The notes: a model not told the origin generated them from the letters alone. DNA of 64,000 bases from Saprospiraceae bacterium (GCA_013360405.1 JABWBR010000010.1:21414-85413); one strand, 5' to 3'. Shown: positions 17,297-25,943, counted from the stretch's first letter. Numbers and translations are program-made.

Positions 17297-17428
17297 TTTG
17301 CTGATTTGCTGATTTGCTGATGTGCTGATGTGCTGATTTTCAAAACATTATTAATTTTTAATTATCAGCACATTAACCCATTAGCACATCAGCACATTAA
17401 CTCATCAGCACATTAACCAATCAGCACA
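17297..17428. repeat. 8-bp array TTGCTGAT ... CAGCACAT between convergent genes
   Basis: The left arm has four to five units of 8 bases (TTGCTGAT, GTGCTGAT). The right arm has eight units (CAGCACAT, TAACCCAT, TAGCACAT, TAACTCAT), the complementary type. An AT-rich loop joins them. The array fills the whole space between the EamA stop and the stop of the minus-strand caspase gene, as a bidirectional end structure would. Confidence 0.85.
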
Positions 17429-19399
17429 TTATCTTAGTACCGCCACCGTCATCCTGGGGTCGTAGTCGCCTTGCATAATCGGGGATTGGCGGTTGCCGGT
17501 ATACGAACGCACATTGGCTTGCACATAATCGAACAACTCCTGCACACTCACAATCTTATCCCTGCTGCTATCGGCTTCGCCTTTTAGGCCGCGTATCAGA
17601 AAGTGGCTGAACACCCCCTGGCGAAGCCCGCTCGATTCGAGTGAAGTTTCTTCCGATTTGGAAGACATCAGTAAGGCCGAGCCGGCTTTTGCCTTGGCGA
17701 GTGTTTCGTAATAGGTAGTGAGCATGCTGGGTTCTTTGTCGCCGCGCATAGCCAACAGGCTACCCGAGTGGCAGGCATCGGCAATTACGAGTTTGTATTT
17801 TGCGGGACTGCGCGCCAGGATGTCGTTGACTTCATCGTGGTATAATTTATTGTCGACGCCGTCAAAATCGATGGGCAGGAAAGAACCTTTCAGGCCGTGT
17901 CCGGAGAAGTAAAAGAAAACCAGGTCATTGGGTCCCGCCTTGCCGAAGATATCCTCCATCGTATTTTTGATGTTGCGCTTGGTAGCGTCTTCATCCACCA
18001 GGATGCGGATTTGCTCTTCGGGCAAAGCCCCTCCTTCGGGGCTGCGCAGAAACGCAAAGATGCGGTACGCGTCGTCATCCGGATAGCGCAATACGGGCAT
18101 ATGATTGTATGCCGACACGCCGATAATCACGGCCCACACTTTGAGGTCGGGCATAGTTTTGCGGTATTTGGGACTGGATACGTCTTCCTGGGCGATGGCG
18201 TAGGGGTTTTTAGCGCCCAGATAAGTACCTTCTTTCCAAAAGCCGTTTACGTGGGTACCGTCTTCCATAAAAAGCGTCCCGTAACCGTTAAAAGCGCCAT
18301 TAGCCATATCGCCCTCGTAGCGCTCGCTGTTGGGATAATACACCACGCCTTTGCCGTCGGGCAAATGATTTTTAAACGTACCGATATACTTGGGTCCGTC
18401 GCGAAAAACATACGTGCCGTAACCGTTTGCGCAATCGCCCTCGATACAGCCCATTTTCGTGGTGGCGCCTTTGCCTACAAATTCGCCTTCTTTCCACTCA
18501 CCCGTAGTAGTGGCGCCGTTGGCCTGGATGAGCGTACCGTTGCCATTGCGGAGGCCGTTGCGAAAATTGCCTACGTATTTGTCTTTATTAGGATAAAAAA
18601 ACGTACCGCCGGCGTTGGGTTTGCCATTTCGAAAATAACCTTCGTAGCGGCTACCATCGGGATAGGCAAATACCCCCTGGCCATTTACGCAATCGCCGCT
18701 CAAACAACCCGATTGCACGGCAGTGCCGTCGTTAGATTTTTCTTTTGCCAGGGCTGAGGCATCAACGATCTTGCCGCCGGCGTCAACGGGCTGTCCACGC
18801 TTCCAACTGCCTGTGCGCTTGGAGCCGTCGGCATACGTTTTTGTGCCGTTGCCCTCCGGGTAACGGTTCATCCATTCGCCCTGGTATTTGGAGCCGTCGG
18901 AGTAATAACAGACACCGATACCCTGAATTTCTCCATTTCGAAATTCACCGATATATACCGCCCCGCTGGGATAAATATAAATACCCGTACCGTTGTAACA
19001 ATCGCCCGATACGCACCCGGTCTGAGCCGGCGTTAGTTCGGCATTGCCTTTTACGCCTATTTCCGACCAACTGGTGGTTTGTGTTTTGATAAATTTGCCT
19101 TTGCGCCATTCTCCTTCTTCACGCACGCCGTTTTTATACGTTTTTATCCCCTGCCCATCGGGTTTGCCTGCATTCCACTCCCCGCGGTATTTGCTGCCAT
19201 CGGTATAATAACAAGTGCCTACGCCCTTGATCTGACCGTCGGTAAAATGCCCGGCATATTTGGATCCATCAGGTAAAATTAAAATGCCATTGCCATTTTT
19301 GCAATCACCCGAAATACACTGCGCCGAACTCCAGGTTGACAATAACATGAATATTAAAAGGGGCAAAATGTGTTTCATGCTGCGTTTGGGTTTTAACAT
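17429..19399 (-). CDS. Secreted MORN-repeat protein with C-terminal caspase (C14) domain, 656 aa
   Basis: A signal peptide ends at about residue 27 (SSAQ|C). Then come four ~100-residue blocks (starting near 27, 128, 231 and 317), each opening with C-x-x-GDC-x-NG-x-G and containing MORN repeats (YxGxFxxGxxxGxG). A caspase-like domain fills about 418-656. Its catalytic dyad is intact: H501 in SGHG and C543 in DACHSG. MORN repeats usually bind membranes or act as scaffolds, and C14 proteases cleave after Arg/Lys or Asp. An export signal places the protease outside the cytoplasm. The ATG at 19378 is an alternative start. A shorter paralogue lies directly upstream. Confidence 0.85.
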   Translation of the reverse strand: MLKPKRSMKHILPLLIFMLLSTWSSAQCISGDCKNGNGILILPDGSKYAGHFTDGQIKGVGTCYYTDGSKYRGEWNAGKPDGQGIKTYKNGVREEGEWRKGKFIKTQTTSWSEIGVKGNAELTPAQTGCVSGDCYNGTGIYIYPSGAVYIGEFRNGEIQGIGVCYYSDGSKYQGEWMNRYPEGNGTKTYADGSKRTGSWKRGQPVDAGGKIVDASALAKEKSNDGTAVQSGCLSGDCVNGQGVFAYPDGSRYEGYFRNGKPNAGGTFFYPNKDKYVGNFRNGLRNGNGTLIQANGATTTGEWKEGEFVGKGATTKMGCIEGDCANGYGTYVFRDGPKYIGTFKNHLPDGKGVVYYPNSERYEGDMANGAFNGYGTLFMEDGTHVNGFWKEGTYLGAKNPYAIAQEDVSSPKYRKTMPDLKVWAVIIGVSAYNHMPVLRYPDDDAYRIFAFLRSPEGGALPEEQIRILVDEDATKRNIKNTMEDIFGKAGPNDLVFFYFSGHGLKGSFLPIDFDGVDNKLYHDEVNDILARSPAKYKLVIADACHSGSLLAMRGDKEPSMLTTYYETLAKAKAGSALLMSSKSEETSLESSGLRQGVFSHFLIRGLKGEADSSRDKIVSVQELFDYVQANVRSYTGNRQSPIMQGDYDPRMTVAVLR

Positions 19400-19462
19400 A
19401 TGGTGTATTTGACAGAAAAGCCCATTACTGCAGGCTAAGTTAAGAAAAAAATCCGATTTTCA

Positions 19463-19573
19463 ATTTCGGATTGCGGATTGCGGATTTCGGATTTTTATAA
19501 GATGCAATCCGCAATCCGCAATCCGCAATCCGAAATCCGAAATCCGAAATCCGAAATCCGAAATCCGAAATCG
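19463..19573. repeat. Heptamer array CGGATTG/CGGATTT ... AATCCGC/AATCCGA
   Basis: Opposed arms of 7-base units (CGGATTG and CGGATTT on the left, AATCCGC and AATCCGA on the right) are joined by TTTATAAGATG. It lies between the two tandem caspase genes, ending 3 bases before the stop of the upstream paralogue. Confidence 0.85.
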
Positions 19574-19575
19574 TT

Positions 19576-20931
19576 TCACCTCACCACTCCCACCGGCATA
19601 CCCTCATCATAGCTTCCTGAGAGCGAAGGAGTTTGTGCATTGGCTGTATATAGGCGAACCTGGCGGTGAATAAAAACGAAAAGCTCTTTTATCGTAACCA
19701 AATTATCTACATTCGTATCGGCTTCGCCTTTGAGGCCGCGCACCAGAAAATGGCTGAAAATGCCTGCCCGGAGGCCACCGTCTTCCAGCGAATATTCTTC
19801 GCCTTTCGACGACATGAGCAGCGCCATGCCGCCTTTGGCGTCTTCAAATGCCTGATAATACTTTTTCAATGTGCTTTCGAGGGGGGTTTTTGCGGCAAAC
19901 AAGGTGCCCGAATGGCAAGCGTCGGCGATCACGAGTTTGTGTTTGGCGCGACTTTGGCGAAGTAGATCTTTAATTTCCACATGTGTAAGCTTGTTGTTGT
20001 ATCCGTCAAAATCTATGGGTAAAAAAGCGCCCGGCAGGCCATGTCCTGAGAAATAAAGCATGACCACATCGTTGTCGTCGGCGCGCGAAAACACCATACG
20101 CATCGTGCTGATCACATTTTTCCGGGTGGCGTCTTCATCGATGAGCACTTTCACCTGGTTATCGGGCAGGGCGCCGCCCTCGGGGCTTTTCAGGAAAGCA
20201 TAGATCTGGTAGGCGTCGTCGTCGGTATAGCGCAATACGGGCATATGTACATATCGCGCAGCGCCCACAATCACTGCCCATATTTTTACTTTTGGGTCTT
20301 TGTCGACTTTTTCAAAAGCTACCTCTACGGTTTTTATGCTTTCTGTTTCGCCATCCAGGGAGTCGTTTGTCCACTGGCCGGCCATCTGACGGCCGTCGGC
20401 ATAAAACAGGGCGCCTTGTCCCTGGCGTTTGCCTTTATACCATTGGCCTTCGTAACGCGACCCGTCGGCGTAGTCCATACGGCCCGAGCCTTCAAAATAC
20501 CCCATCACGAACTGACCTTCGTAGCGGTCGCCGTTGACAAACACAAAGATGCCCTGGCCGTGTTGCCAGTTCTCCTGCCACTCGCCTTCGTAGCGATTGC
20601 CGTTGGCATAACTCATCACTCCGCGGCCGTCAAACTTATTGAGGTGAAATTCCCCGAAATATTCGTCGCCGTTGGCAAAAACAAAACGCCCGTCACCCTC
20701 GCGGTACTGATCGGTCCAATTGCCAATATACTTATTGCCATCGCTGAAATAAAAGATACCCTTGCCGTGAATTTTTCCTTCGAGAAAATCGCCGATGTAC
20801 TTGCCGCCGGAGGGGAAAACAGCCGTACCATAGCCGTTGAAGCAGTCGCCGCTGAGGCACTTATATTGTGCTTTTAGCCCCACGGGAATGAACAACGCGA
20901 CCAACACGCTCGCACGGAGGATTGCTCTCAT
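19576..20931 (-). CDS. Secreted MORN-repeat protein with C-terminal caspase (C14) domain, 451 aa
   Basis: Paralogue of the neighbouring 656-residue protein. The signal peptide MRAILRASVLVALFIPVGLKA is followed by a single CLSGDCFNGYG block, about seven consecutive MORN repeats to residue ~190, and the caspase domain (about 215-451) with H297 in SGHG and C339 in DACHSG. The ATG at 20931 is chosen because it starts the signal peptide; the frame is open from a TTG at 20958. Loss or gain of the GDC-containing blocks distinguishes the two copies. Both are likely extracytoplasmic proteases; target and trigger are unknown. Confidence 0.85.
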   Translation of the reverse strand: MRAILRASVLVALFIPVGLKAQYKCLSGDCFNGYGTAVFPSGGKYIGDFLEGKIHGKGIFYFSDGNKYIGNWTDQYREGDGRFVFANGDEYFGEFHLNKFDGRGVMSYANGNRYEGEWQENWQHGQGIFVFVNGDRYEGQFVMGYFEGSGRMDYADGSRYEGQWYKGKRQGQGALFYADGRQMAGQWTNDSLDGETESIKTVEVAFEKVDKDPKVKIWAVIVGAARYVHMPVLRYTDDDAYQIYAFLKSPEGGALPDNQVKVLIDEDATRKNVISTMRMVFSRADDNDVVMLYFSGHGLPGAFLPIDFDGYNNKLTHVEIKDLLRQSRAKHKLVIADACHSGTLFAAKTPLESTLKKYYQAFEDAKGGMALLMSSKGEEYSLEDGGLRAGIFSHFLVRGLKGEADTNVDNLVTIKELFVFIHRQVRLYTANAQTPSLSGSYDEGMPVGVVR

Positions 20932-20958
20932 GATGATGTCTTTTTTTGGCTGCCGCAA

Positions 20959-21190
20959 ATACGGCAGTTCAGGCGAAAGAGATTGAAATAATTGCGTGTA
21001 GCGGTTGGCGCAATAGATAACGGTTTTTGGTTTGCAAATGCAATAAGCCTCCCCGTGAAAATTATACCCTTATGCAGGGATTGTGTTGTTGTGTAGTAGT
21101 TGTATGTTGAAAACTATTATGAATAAACTATATTTATATGGCCTTATTGCACCGCAAAAACGTTTTAAGAAAAAATTTACACGGAAAGCT
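20959..21190. other. Intergenic region between divergent caspase and DUF4920 genes
   Basis: No gene, repeat array or clear minus-strand TAnnTTTG box is visible here. The frame open from 21138 is not taken as coding because the promoter element for the next gene lies inside it. Confidence 0.5.
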
Positions 21191-21198
21191 TACTTTTG
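21191..21198 (+). promoter_or_regulatory. -7 promoter element TACTTTTG
   Basis: Exact TAnnTTTG match 26 bases before the ATG at 21225. It supports that start over the earlier in-frame ATG at 21138, which would lie upstream of the transcription start. Confidence 0.6.
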
Positions 21199-21224
21199 CA
21201 TGCTACATTAACACCTTATTAATT

Positions 21225-21725
21225 ATGCGCATGTTAAGTGTATTAAAAACCTGGGGCCCGGTTTTAGCCCTGTTTGTTGTGCTGGCAGCTTGCAACAGCA
21301 CGCGTTCGATTACCGGACAAACCTTCGGCGAGCCTATTTCTGCTAAAGAAGCCATCACTTACGACGACCTGCTCAAAAAGCTGGACGGCAAAGATTCGCT
21401 GGCCGTAAAGGTGCGCGGCACAGTAGAAGGCGTTTGCCAGGCAAAAGGCTGCTGGATGAATATCGTTTCCGCTAAAAATCCATCGCAGGAATCGATGTTC
21501 GTCAAATTCAAAGACTATGGGTTTTTTATGCCCAAAGATATCGCCGGCCGCGAGGTCATCATGCAAGGGTACGCCTACCGCGAAGTCACTCCCGTTGATG
21601 AACTCAAACACTACGCCGAAGACGAGGGCAAATCACAAGCCGAAATCGACGCCATCACCCAACCCAAAGTAGAACTCAAGTTTATGGCTTCGGGTGTGAT
21701 GCTGGTAGACCAGGCCAAACAATAA
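21225..21725 (+). CDS. DUF4920-domain lipoprotein
   Basis: Small lipoprotein of 166 residues with a signal ending in VLAAC at about residue 22. The remainder matches the DUF4920 pattern, including VRGTVEGVCQAKGCWMNI with its conserved Cys-x4-Cys, and PKDIAGREVIMQGYAYRE. The two cysteines could bind metal or form a disulfide, but the function of the family is not known. It is followed by an HD hydrolase gene 61 bases downstream. Confidence 0.8.
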   Translation: MRMLSVLKTWGPVLALFVVLAACNSTRSITGQTFGEPISAKEAITYDDLLKKLDGKDSLAVKVRGTVEGVCQAKGCWMNIVSAKNPSQESMFVKFKDYGFFMPKDIAGREVIMQGYAYREVTPVDELKHYAEDEGKSQAEIDAITQPKVELKFMASGVMLVDQAKQ

Positions 21726-21786
21726 GCCTCCGCCGGGAAGCGTTGTTGTTGAACTATCGCGGCAACGCTTCCCTCAACCCACTTGT

Positions 21787-22380
21787 ATGGATTATCAGGC
21801 AGCCAAAGCTTTTATCATCGACAAGATGCAGCGCGAGCTTTCTCAAAGGCTCACTTACCACGGCCTGCACCATACGCTCGACGTGCTCGAGGTAACCTCC
21901 GAGCTTTGCGCCCTCGAAAATATCCCCCCCACCGATACGCTACTGCTCGAAACCGCCGCCCTTTTTCACGACTGCGGCTTTACCGTCAATAATAAAAACC
22001 ACGAAGAGCTGGGCTGCGATATCGCCCACGCCCACCTGCCGCGCTTCGGGTTCTCCCCTACCGATATCAACCGCATCTGCGGCATGATCATGGCCACTAA
22101 GATCCCCCAACGCCCCCAGGACCGCTTCGAGGAAATTCTCTGCGACGCCGACCTCGACTACCTCGGCCGTCCCGACTTTTATACCATCGGCGCTACCCTC
22201 TTTGAAGAACTCAAGGCCTTCAACGTACTCCACACCGAAGAAGCCTGGAACCGTCTACAAGTCAATTTCCTTGAGAATCATCAGTTTTTTACCGCCACTA
22301 ACCGCAAGCGCCGCGCACCTGTAAAAGCGCGGCATCTGGGTGAGTTGAAAATATTGGTGGCAACTTATAGCCCACGCTAG
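21787..22380 (+). CDS. HD-domain phosphohydrolase
   Basis: The protein has 197 residues. The HD metal site is assembled from H25/H28/H29 (TYHGLHHT), H61-D62 (LFHDCGF) and a later aspartate in CDADLDYLG. The family hydrolyses phosphate esters such as nucleotides or cyclic dinucleotides; the substrate is not predictable. It is related to small stand-alone HD proteins common in Bacteroidota. A hairpin followed by a T-rich run lies about 60 bases downstream. Confidence 0.82.
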   Translation: MDYQAAKAFIIDKMQRELSQRLTYHGLHHTLDVLEVTSELCALENIPPTDTLLLETAALFHDCGFTVNNKNHEELGCDIAHAHLPRFGFSPTDINRICGMIMATKIPQRPQDRFEEILCDADLDYLGRPDFYTIGATLFEELKAFNVLHTEEAWNRLQVNFLENHQFFTATNRKRRAPVKARHLGELKILVATYSPR

Positions 22381-22436
22381 GCAGCATTTCCCAACTTTCT
22401 TTCGTTTTACCCTCGCTTGATGTATGAGCGACTGGC

Positions 22437-22506
22437 GCAGCCCCTGCTTTACACTCACTTGAACCAGTTAATTGATCAAAGGAAGGGGCTGCCCGGTCTT
22501 TTTGTC
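22437..22506 (+). terminator. Probable terminator after the HD gene
   Basis: GCAGCCCCT (22437-22445) pairs with AGGGGCTGC (22484-22492) around a 38-base loop and is followed by CCGGTCTTTTTGTCTT. The stem is strong, though the loop is long for a classical terminator. Confidence 0.5.
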
Positions 22507-22760
22507 TTACTCCCCTCCTACCCCGTTATTCTCCCTTTCCACGATGCATTGACATAAATTAAATATGAGACACTGCTTTGCCGCTTGTAACTAAAAATCT
22601 TACCTTCGATAATTAGTTGGTTGTGGAATGTCGTTATACCTATGCTGCATTTTATTCATCGCCCCTGTTTCCAGGGCCCGATGGACAAAAATCAGCACTA
22701 CACCAAAAAAACTGGGAACAACACTTCAGACAGTAAAAGACTGCTGACGTCTGGGCAAAA
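22507..22760. other. Intergenic stretch without recognisable feature
   Basis: No open frame, repeat or promoter match worth reporting was seen between the plus-strand terminator and the minus-strand terminator. Confidence 0.4.
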
Positions 22761-22797
22761 AAAAGGCCTTTGATAGGCTTTTAGACCCATCAAAGGC
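22758..22797 (-). terminator. Rho-independent terminator on the minus strand
   Basis: GCCTTTGAT (22766-22774) pairs perfectly with ATCAAAGGC (22789-22797). Read on the minus strand the hairpin is followed by GCC and eight T. No large gene on the minus strand ends here, so it implies a minus-strand transcript from within the gap, most likely the 47-codon gene upstream. Confidence 0.7.
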
Positions 22798-23210
22798 AAG
22801 GGGGACTACTAACACGCTAATGAGTAATTTCATTTCTGTGTGAAATAAAGGGGGAATGAAAGCTGTCCGTAAGTTATCGTCCAGCCACACACACAGAGAG
22901 AGCGCTTAAAGCCTGGCAATCTACCTTTACCAACTATGATATGGCAAAAGTAATCGGCCAGAGCCTGTGTATCAATTACAAAAATTGACACATTGAACAG
23001 CGCAGATTGAAATATATCATACGCATTTTTTATTCAAAAACCTGATTATCAGGCTATTGATTCTATATAATATTGGTCAATTGCAACGCAAAAGAAACGT
23101 TGCGACCGCTTTTCCCGCCGATGCGCGTATTTTCTCTCCCGGCATAGCTGTACGTGTATAGCTATACGCCACAGGTTGTGCCGCAACGGCGCCCAAGGAG
23201 AAAAAACCTG
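22798..23210 (-). other. Untranslated or non-coding RNA region downstream of the 47-codon gene
   Basis: About 410 bases lie between the small gene and the minus-strand terminator. Small palindromes are visible (CCTGATTATCAGG at 23041-23053, GTATAGCTATAC at 23155-23166). A 35-codon minus frame starts near 22832 but runs through the terminator stem. It could be a long 3' region or a separate small RNA. Confidence 0.35.
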
Positions 23211-23354
23211 CTACCAACCGTCTTGGTCGTCAACGACGATTTTCGGTTGCGGTTTGTAGTAGGTATTGTCCTTGGAATCGCGGAAATGACCCGGTGTCGA
23301 AAGAAGTCCAAGCGAAATCAGTAATGCAATGATGGTAGCCATAGTTTTAAACAT
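23211..23354 (-). CDS. Small exported or membrane peptide, 47 aa
   Basis: A 48-codon frame on the minus strand encodes MFKTMATIIALLISLGLLS, then a polar tail rich in Asp, Tyr, Pro and Lys ending in DDQDGW. The hydrophobic stretch (about 6-19) fits a signal peptide or single membrane helix. The codon use looks like the neighbouring genes. The start codon lies in a perfect 14-bp inverted repeat, and a minus-strand terminator lies about 410 bases downstream, both supporting real transcription. The ATG at 23342 (residue 5) is an alternative start. No family recognised. Confidence 0.5.
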   Translation of the reverse strand: MFKTMATIIALLISLGLLSTPGHFRDSKDNTYYKPQPKIVVDDQDGW

Positions 23355-23376
23355 TTTAAATGATGTTTAAAACTAT
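23341..23376. promoter_or_regulatory. Perfect 14-bp inverted repeat over the start of the small peptide gene
   Basis: ATAGTTTTAAACAT (23341-23354) and ATGTTTAAAACTAT (23363-23376) are exact complements with an 8-base loop. In the minus-strand RNA both candidate ATG codons (23354 and 23342) fall in the 3' arm, so the hairpin could hide the start. It could also be a dyad operator. Confidence 0.6.
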
Positions 23377-23425
23377 GACGATAGGTTCAAAAGGTATCTA
23401 ACTTTTTGAGGTCATTTAAACAGTA

Positions 23426-23444
23426 CATAATAGTAATTATTATG
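23426..23444. promoter_or_regulatory. Palindrome CATAATA-GTAAT-TATTATG in the divergent promoter region
   Basis: A 7-bp perfect dyad lies in an AT-rich stretch between the small minus-strand gene and the plus-strand gene at 23514. Its position suits an operator for either gene. Confidence 0.35.
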
Positions 23445-23513
23445 ACTGTAAATTTATTAAAAAATTGATTATCATTGTGCTGTGTCGTTGGTATTTACTA
23501 AAATTGAACTAAA

Positions 23514-25040
23514 ATGAAGGACTTAAAACCCCTGATAGATCTCATTTCCAGGAACAAAATCAAGCAAATAGAGGTGGCCGGTCTGCCCGGCCGGGCGCGT
23601 ACCAAGGTGCAGCAGCTCTACCAGGCCATTGCCGAAAACCGCTTTGAAAGCGAAGAAGAAGCTGCGCGTTACTTTTTTGAAGAAAGCGAATTGCAGCCCG
23701 TGTATTTCGCGCGCCTCAAGCGGCAGTTGCGCGAACGCCTCATCAATACCCTTTTTTTTATCGACGCCAACCAACCCAACTTCAACGATTACCAACGGGC
23801 TTATTACACCTGCTACAAATACACCACCGCAGTAAAGATTATGCTGGGGCGTTATGCCCGCTCGGCCGCCATCCCCCTGGCAGAGTATACGCTGAAAAAA
23901 GCCCAGGAATTTGAGTTTACAGATCTAATATTTGAACTGAGTAAAGTACTATTAAGTCATTATGGTCACGCAGTTGGAGATTTTAAAAAATATCAAACAT
24001 ATCGTGATCTATCTATAAAATATTCAGAAATATATCGAGCTGAAAATTTATCCGAAACTTATCGACTCGATATTACCCAACACTTTGCCCGTTCTAAAGC
24101 TACAAAAACTGAATTAGCTGTTTTGGCCGAAAAGTATTTTCAAGAGTTAGATTTAATACCTAAAGAGTACAGGTCATATAGATTTTATTTTCAATACTAC
24201 CTCATTTCCCTTCTCCGCTACGAAATCCTAAACGATTATGCGAACACCTTAAAGATCAGTTTAGAGGCGTTGGCATATTTTGAGCAGGCGCGCAAGGCGT
24301 CGGCCAGCAACCTCACCATACTCAACTCTTTTTTGAACCATGCGTTGGCTTGTTATTTGCGGCTCGAGCGGCACAAAGAGGGGGAAGCTATTGCGCAGCG
24401 TTTGCTCAAGATCAACGCAGAGGGGTCGGTGACCTGGTACAACACCTTATCGTATTATCTCATATTGTGTTTGCACTCCGAACAATACGCGAAGGCATAT
24501 AAAGTATACAAGATGGCTTCGCAACACCCCAACTACGCGCATCTGCACCAAAACATCCTCGAATACTGGCGGGTAATAGAGGCCTTCATCCATTATTTTA
24601 TCAGCATTCACAAGATCAAACCGGAGCGGCACGACCACAAGAGCGTATTCCGCATCAACCGCTTTATCAATGAAGTACCCACCTATTCGAGAGACAAGCA
24701 GGGTACCAATATTTCCATACTGATCCTTCAGGTATTGTTTTTATTGCAACAGGGCAAATACAACGAGATCATCGACCGCATGGAGTCGCTCAACATGTAT
24801 GCCCACCGCCATCTTCGACAAGACGACACCTACCGCAGCAACTGTTTTATCAAAATGCTGCTCACACTTCCGCAGGCCAACTTTCACAAAAACGGAGTGG
24901 TGCGCAAGGCCAAGAAATTTCACGATTTGCTCCTGGGCGCTCCCCTGGTGAGCGCCAAACAAAGCGCAGAACTGGAAATCGTCCCCTACGAGGTACTTTG
25001 GGATTGCGTGTTGCAATCGCTGGATAATAGGTTTCATTAG
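23514..25040 (+). CDS. Large all-helical repeat protein of unknown function, mosaic composition
   Basis: The protein has 508 residues and no recognised domain. The sequence is almost wholly helical with TPR-like character (for example AYKVYKMASQHPNYAHLHQ), no signal peptide and no membrane segment. The segment from about 23910 to 24215 (residues ~133-234) is markedly AT-rich with A/T-ending codons, while both flanks use G/C-ending codons like the rest of the window. That pattern suggests recombination with a divergent relative. The stop TAG is the first three bases of a heptamer array. A role as scaffold is only a guess. Confidence 0.65.
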   Translation: MKDLKPLIDLISRNKIKQIEVAGLPGRARTKVQQLYQAIAENRFESEEEAARYFFEESELQPVYFARLKRQLRERLINTLFFIDANQPNFNDYQRAYYTCYKYTTAVKIMLGRYARSAAIPLAEYTLKKAQEFEFTDLIFELSKVLLSHYGHAVGDFKKYQTYRDLSIKYSEIYRAENLSETYRLDITQHFARSKATKTELAVLAEKYFQELDLIPKEYRSYRFYFQYYLISLLRYEILNDYANTLKISLEALAYFEQARKASASNLTILNSFLNHALACYLRLERHKEGEAIAQRLLKINAEGSVTWYNTLSYYLILCLHSEQYAKAYKVYKMASQHPNYAHLHQNILEYWRVIEAFIHYFISIHKIKPERHDHKSVFRINRFINEVPTYSRDKQGTNISILILQVLFLLQQGKYNEIIDRMESLNMYAHRHLRQDDTYRSNCFIKMLLTLPQANFHKNGVVRKAKKFHDLLLGAPLVSAKQSAELEIVPYEVLWDCVLQSLDNRFH

Positions 25041-25108
25041 GGTTTAGGGCTTAGGGCTTAGGGCTAACTGCTAAGCCCTAACTGCTAAGCCCTAAGCCCT
25101 AAAAAAAA
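25038..25108. repeat. Heptamer array TAGGGCT ... AAGCCCT/AACTGCT
   Basis: The units are TAGGGTT, TAGGGCT (three), AACTGCT, AAGCCCT, AACTGCT, AAGCCCT and AAGCCCT, followed by eight A. The first TAG is the stop codon of the preceding gene. The opposed arms give a hairpin; the T tract would be on the minus-strand side. Confidence 0.85.
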
Positions 25109-25134
25109 CAAGTGCAAAAAAATAATAAAAAAAT

Positions 25135-25172
25135 TTGTTTGATAACACCTTTTGTTTTATCTTGCGTGCAAG
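25135..25172 (+). promoter_or_regulatory. Promoter and palindromic operator of the S24 regulator gene
   Basis: A TTTG near 25136 is followed about 20 bases later by TATCTTGC, a variant of the TAnnTTTG box. Directly overlapping is CTTGC-GT-GCAAG (25161-25172), a 5-bp dyad at the expected transcription start. This fits autoregulation by the downstream repressor. Confidence 0.5.
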
Positions 25173-25211
25173 TTCACTGGTTTTTGTTTAAAGAAGCTAA
25201 TTGCACCACAT

Positions 25212-25943
25212 ATGATTAGAGAAGACAGGCTCCAATTAAACGAGCGTTTCATCAAATCCTTCAAACAACTCGAAGAACGGGGTATCATTGTAAAAAATGA
25301 CCGGAATGGCAAGGGGATAGGCGATCTGGCAGAAAAAATACTGGGTAACCGGGGGTACGGCCATATCATCAGAGCTTACCTCAACCCCGATGATAAAAGA
25401 TGTATCGACTATCGCCAGGCGCGTATTTTTTGCCACGAATTCGGCGTTAACGAATCATTCCTCATCGACGGTATCGGCTCCCCATTTGGGCTTGACTTGC
25501 CCGAAACGGCCTATGACATGCCCAAGGGTATGGGTGGCAATATTATGTTTACTACCGTAGAAGCTTTTGCAGGCACGGCGGTTGACGCAGGCAGTTTTAA
25601 AACCGAAGACACCGAATATTTTATGTTGCCCGGGCTCACCGGCAACGGCCTGGTCGCATTTCCCATTAGCGGCAATAGTATGGACCCCGTCATCCAGGAT
25701 GGCGATATCGTGATCTGCCGGGAAATTGCAGGCGTACACGAAATCAGAGAAAACAAAATTTACGCGGTGAAACACAACGGCGCCGTATGGGTCAAATACG
25801 TGCAACGCATCACCAATAACAGGGGCAAGGTTACGCACCTGAAACTGATCTCCGCCAACCACCTCGAATATGATCCCTTTGTGGAAGAAGTGAATGAATA
25901 CACGCGATTGTACCAGGTGGTGCGCCGCGTGAGCCAACTCTAG
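25212..25943 (+). CDS. LexA/CI-like S24 family transcriptional repressor
   Basis: The protein has 243 residues: an N-terminal helical DNA-binding region (about 1-85) and a C-terminal S24 peptidase/LexA-like domain. The catalytic serine is in SGNSMDP and the lysine in VWVKYVQR, with QDGDIVI between. Such proteins cleave themselves after DNA damage or act as phage-type repressors. No phage genes are adjacent, so it is probably a chromosomal stress regulator. The ATG at 25212 is preferred to the upstream start at 25152, which lies inside the predicted promoter. A strong terminator follows. Confidence 0.82.
   Translation: MIREDRLQLNERFIKSFKQLEERGIIVKNDRNGKGIGDLAEKILGNRGYGHIIRAYLNPDDKRCIDYRQARIFCHEFGVNESFLIDGIGSPFGLDLPETAYDMPKGMGGNIMFTTVEAFAGTAVDAGSFKTEDTEYFMLPGLTGNGLVAFPISGNSMDPVIQDGDIVICREIAGVHEIRENKIYAVKHNGAVWVKYVQRITNNRGKVTHLKLISANHLEYDPFVEEVNEYTRLYQVVRRVSQL

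Noticed and set aside
22725..22832. 35-codon minus-strand frame with hydrophobic start
   Set aside because: It reads through the terminator hairpin and T run, which is unlikely for a translated gene.
25038..25101. TTAGGGC repeats resembling telomere repeats or a CRISPR array
   Set aside because: The units are 7 bases without spacers and change into their complement; there are no cas genes and no linear-end context. It fits the array family of this window.
25212..25943. S24 repressor as sign of a prophage
   Set aside because: No integrase, structural, lysis or replication gene lies nearby; flanking genes are chromosomal.
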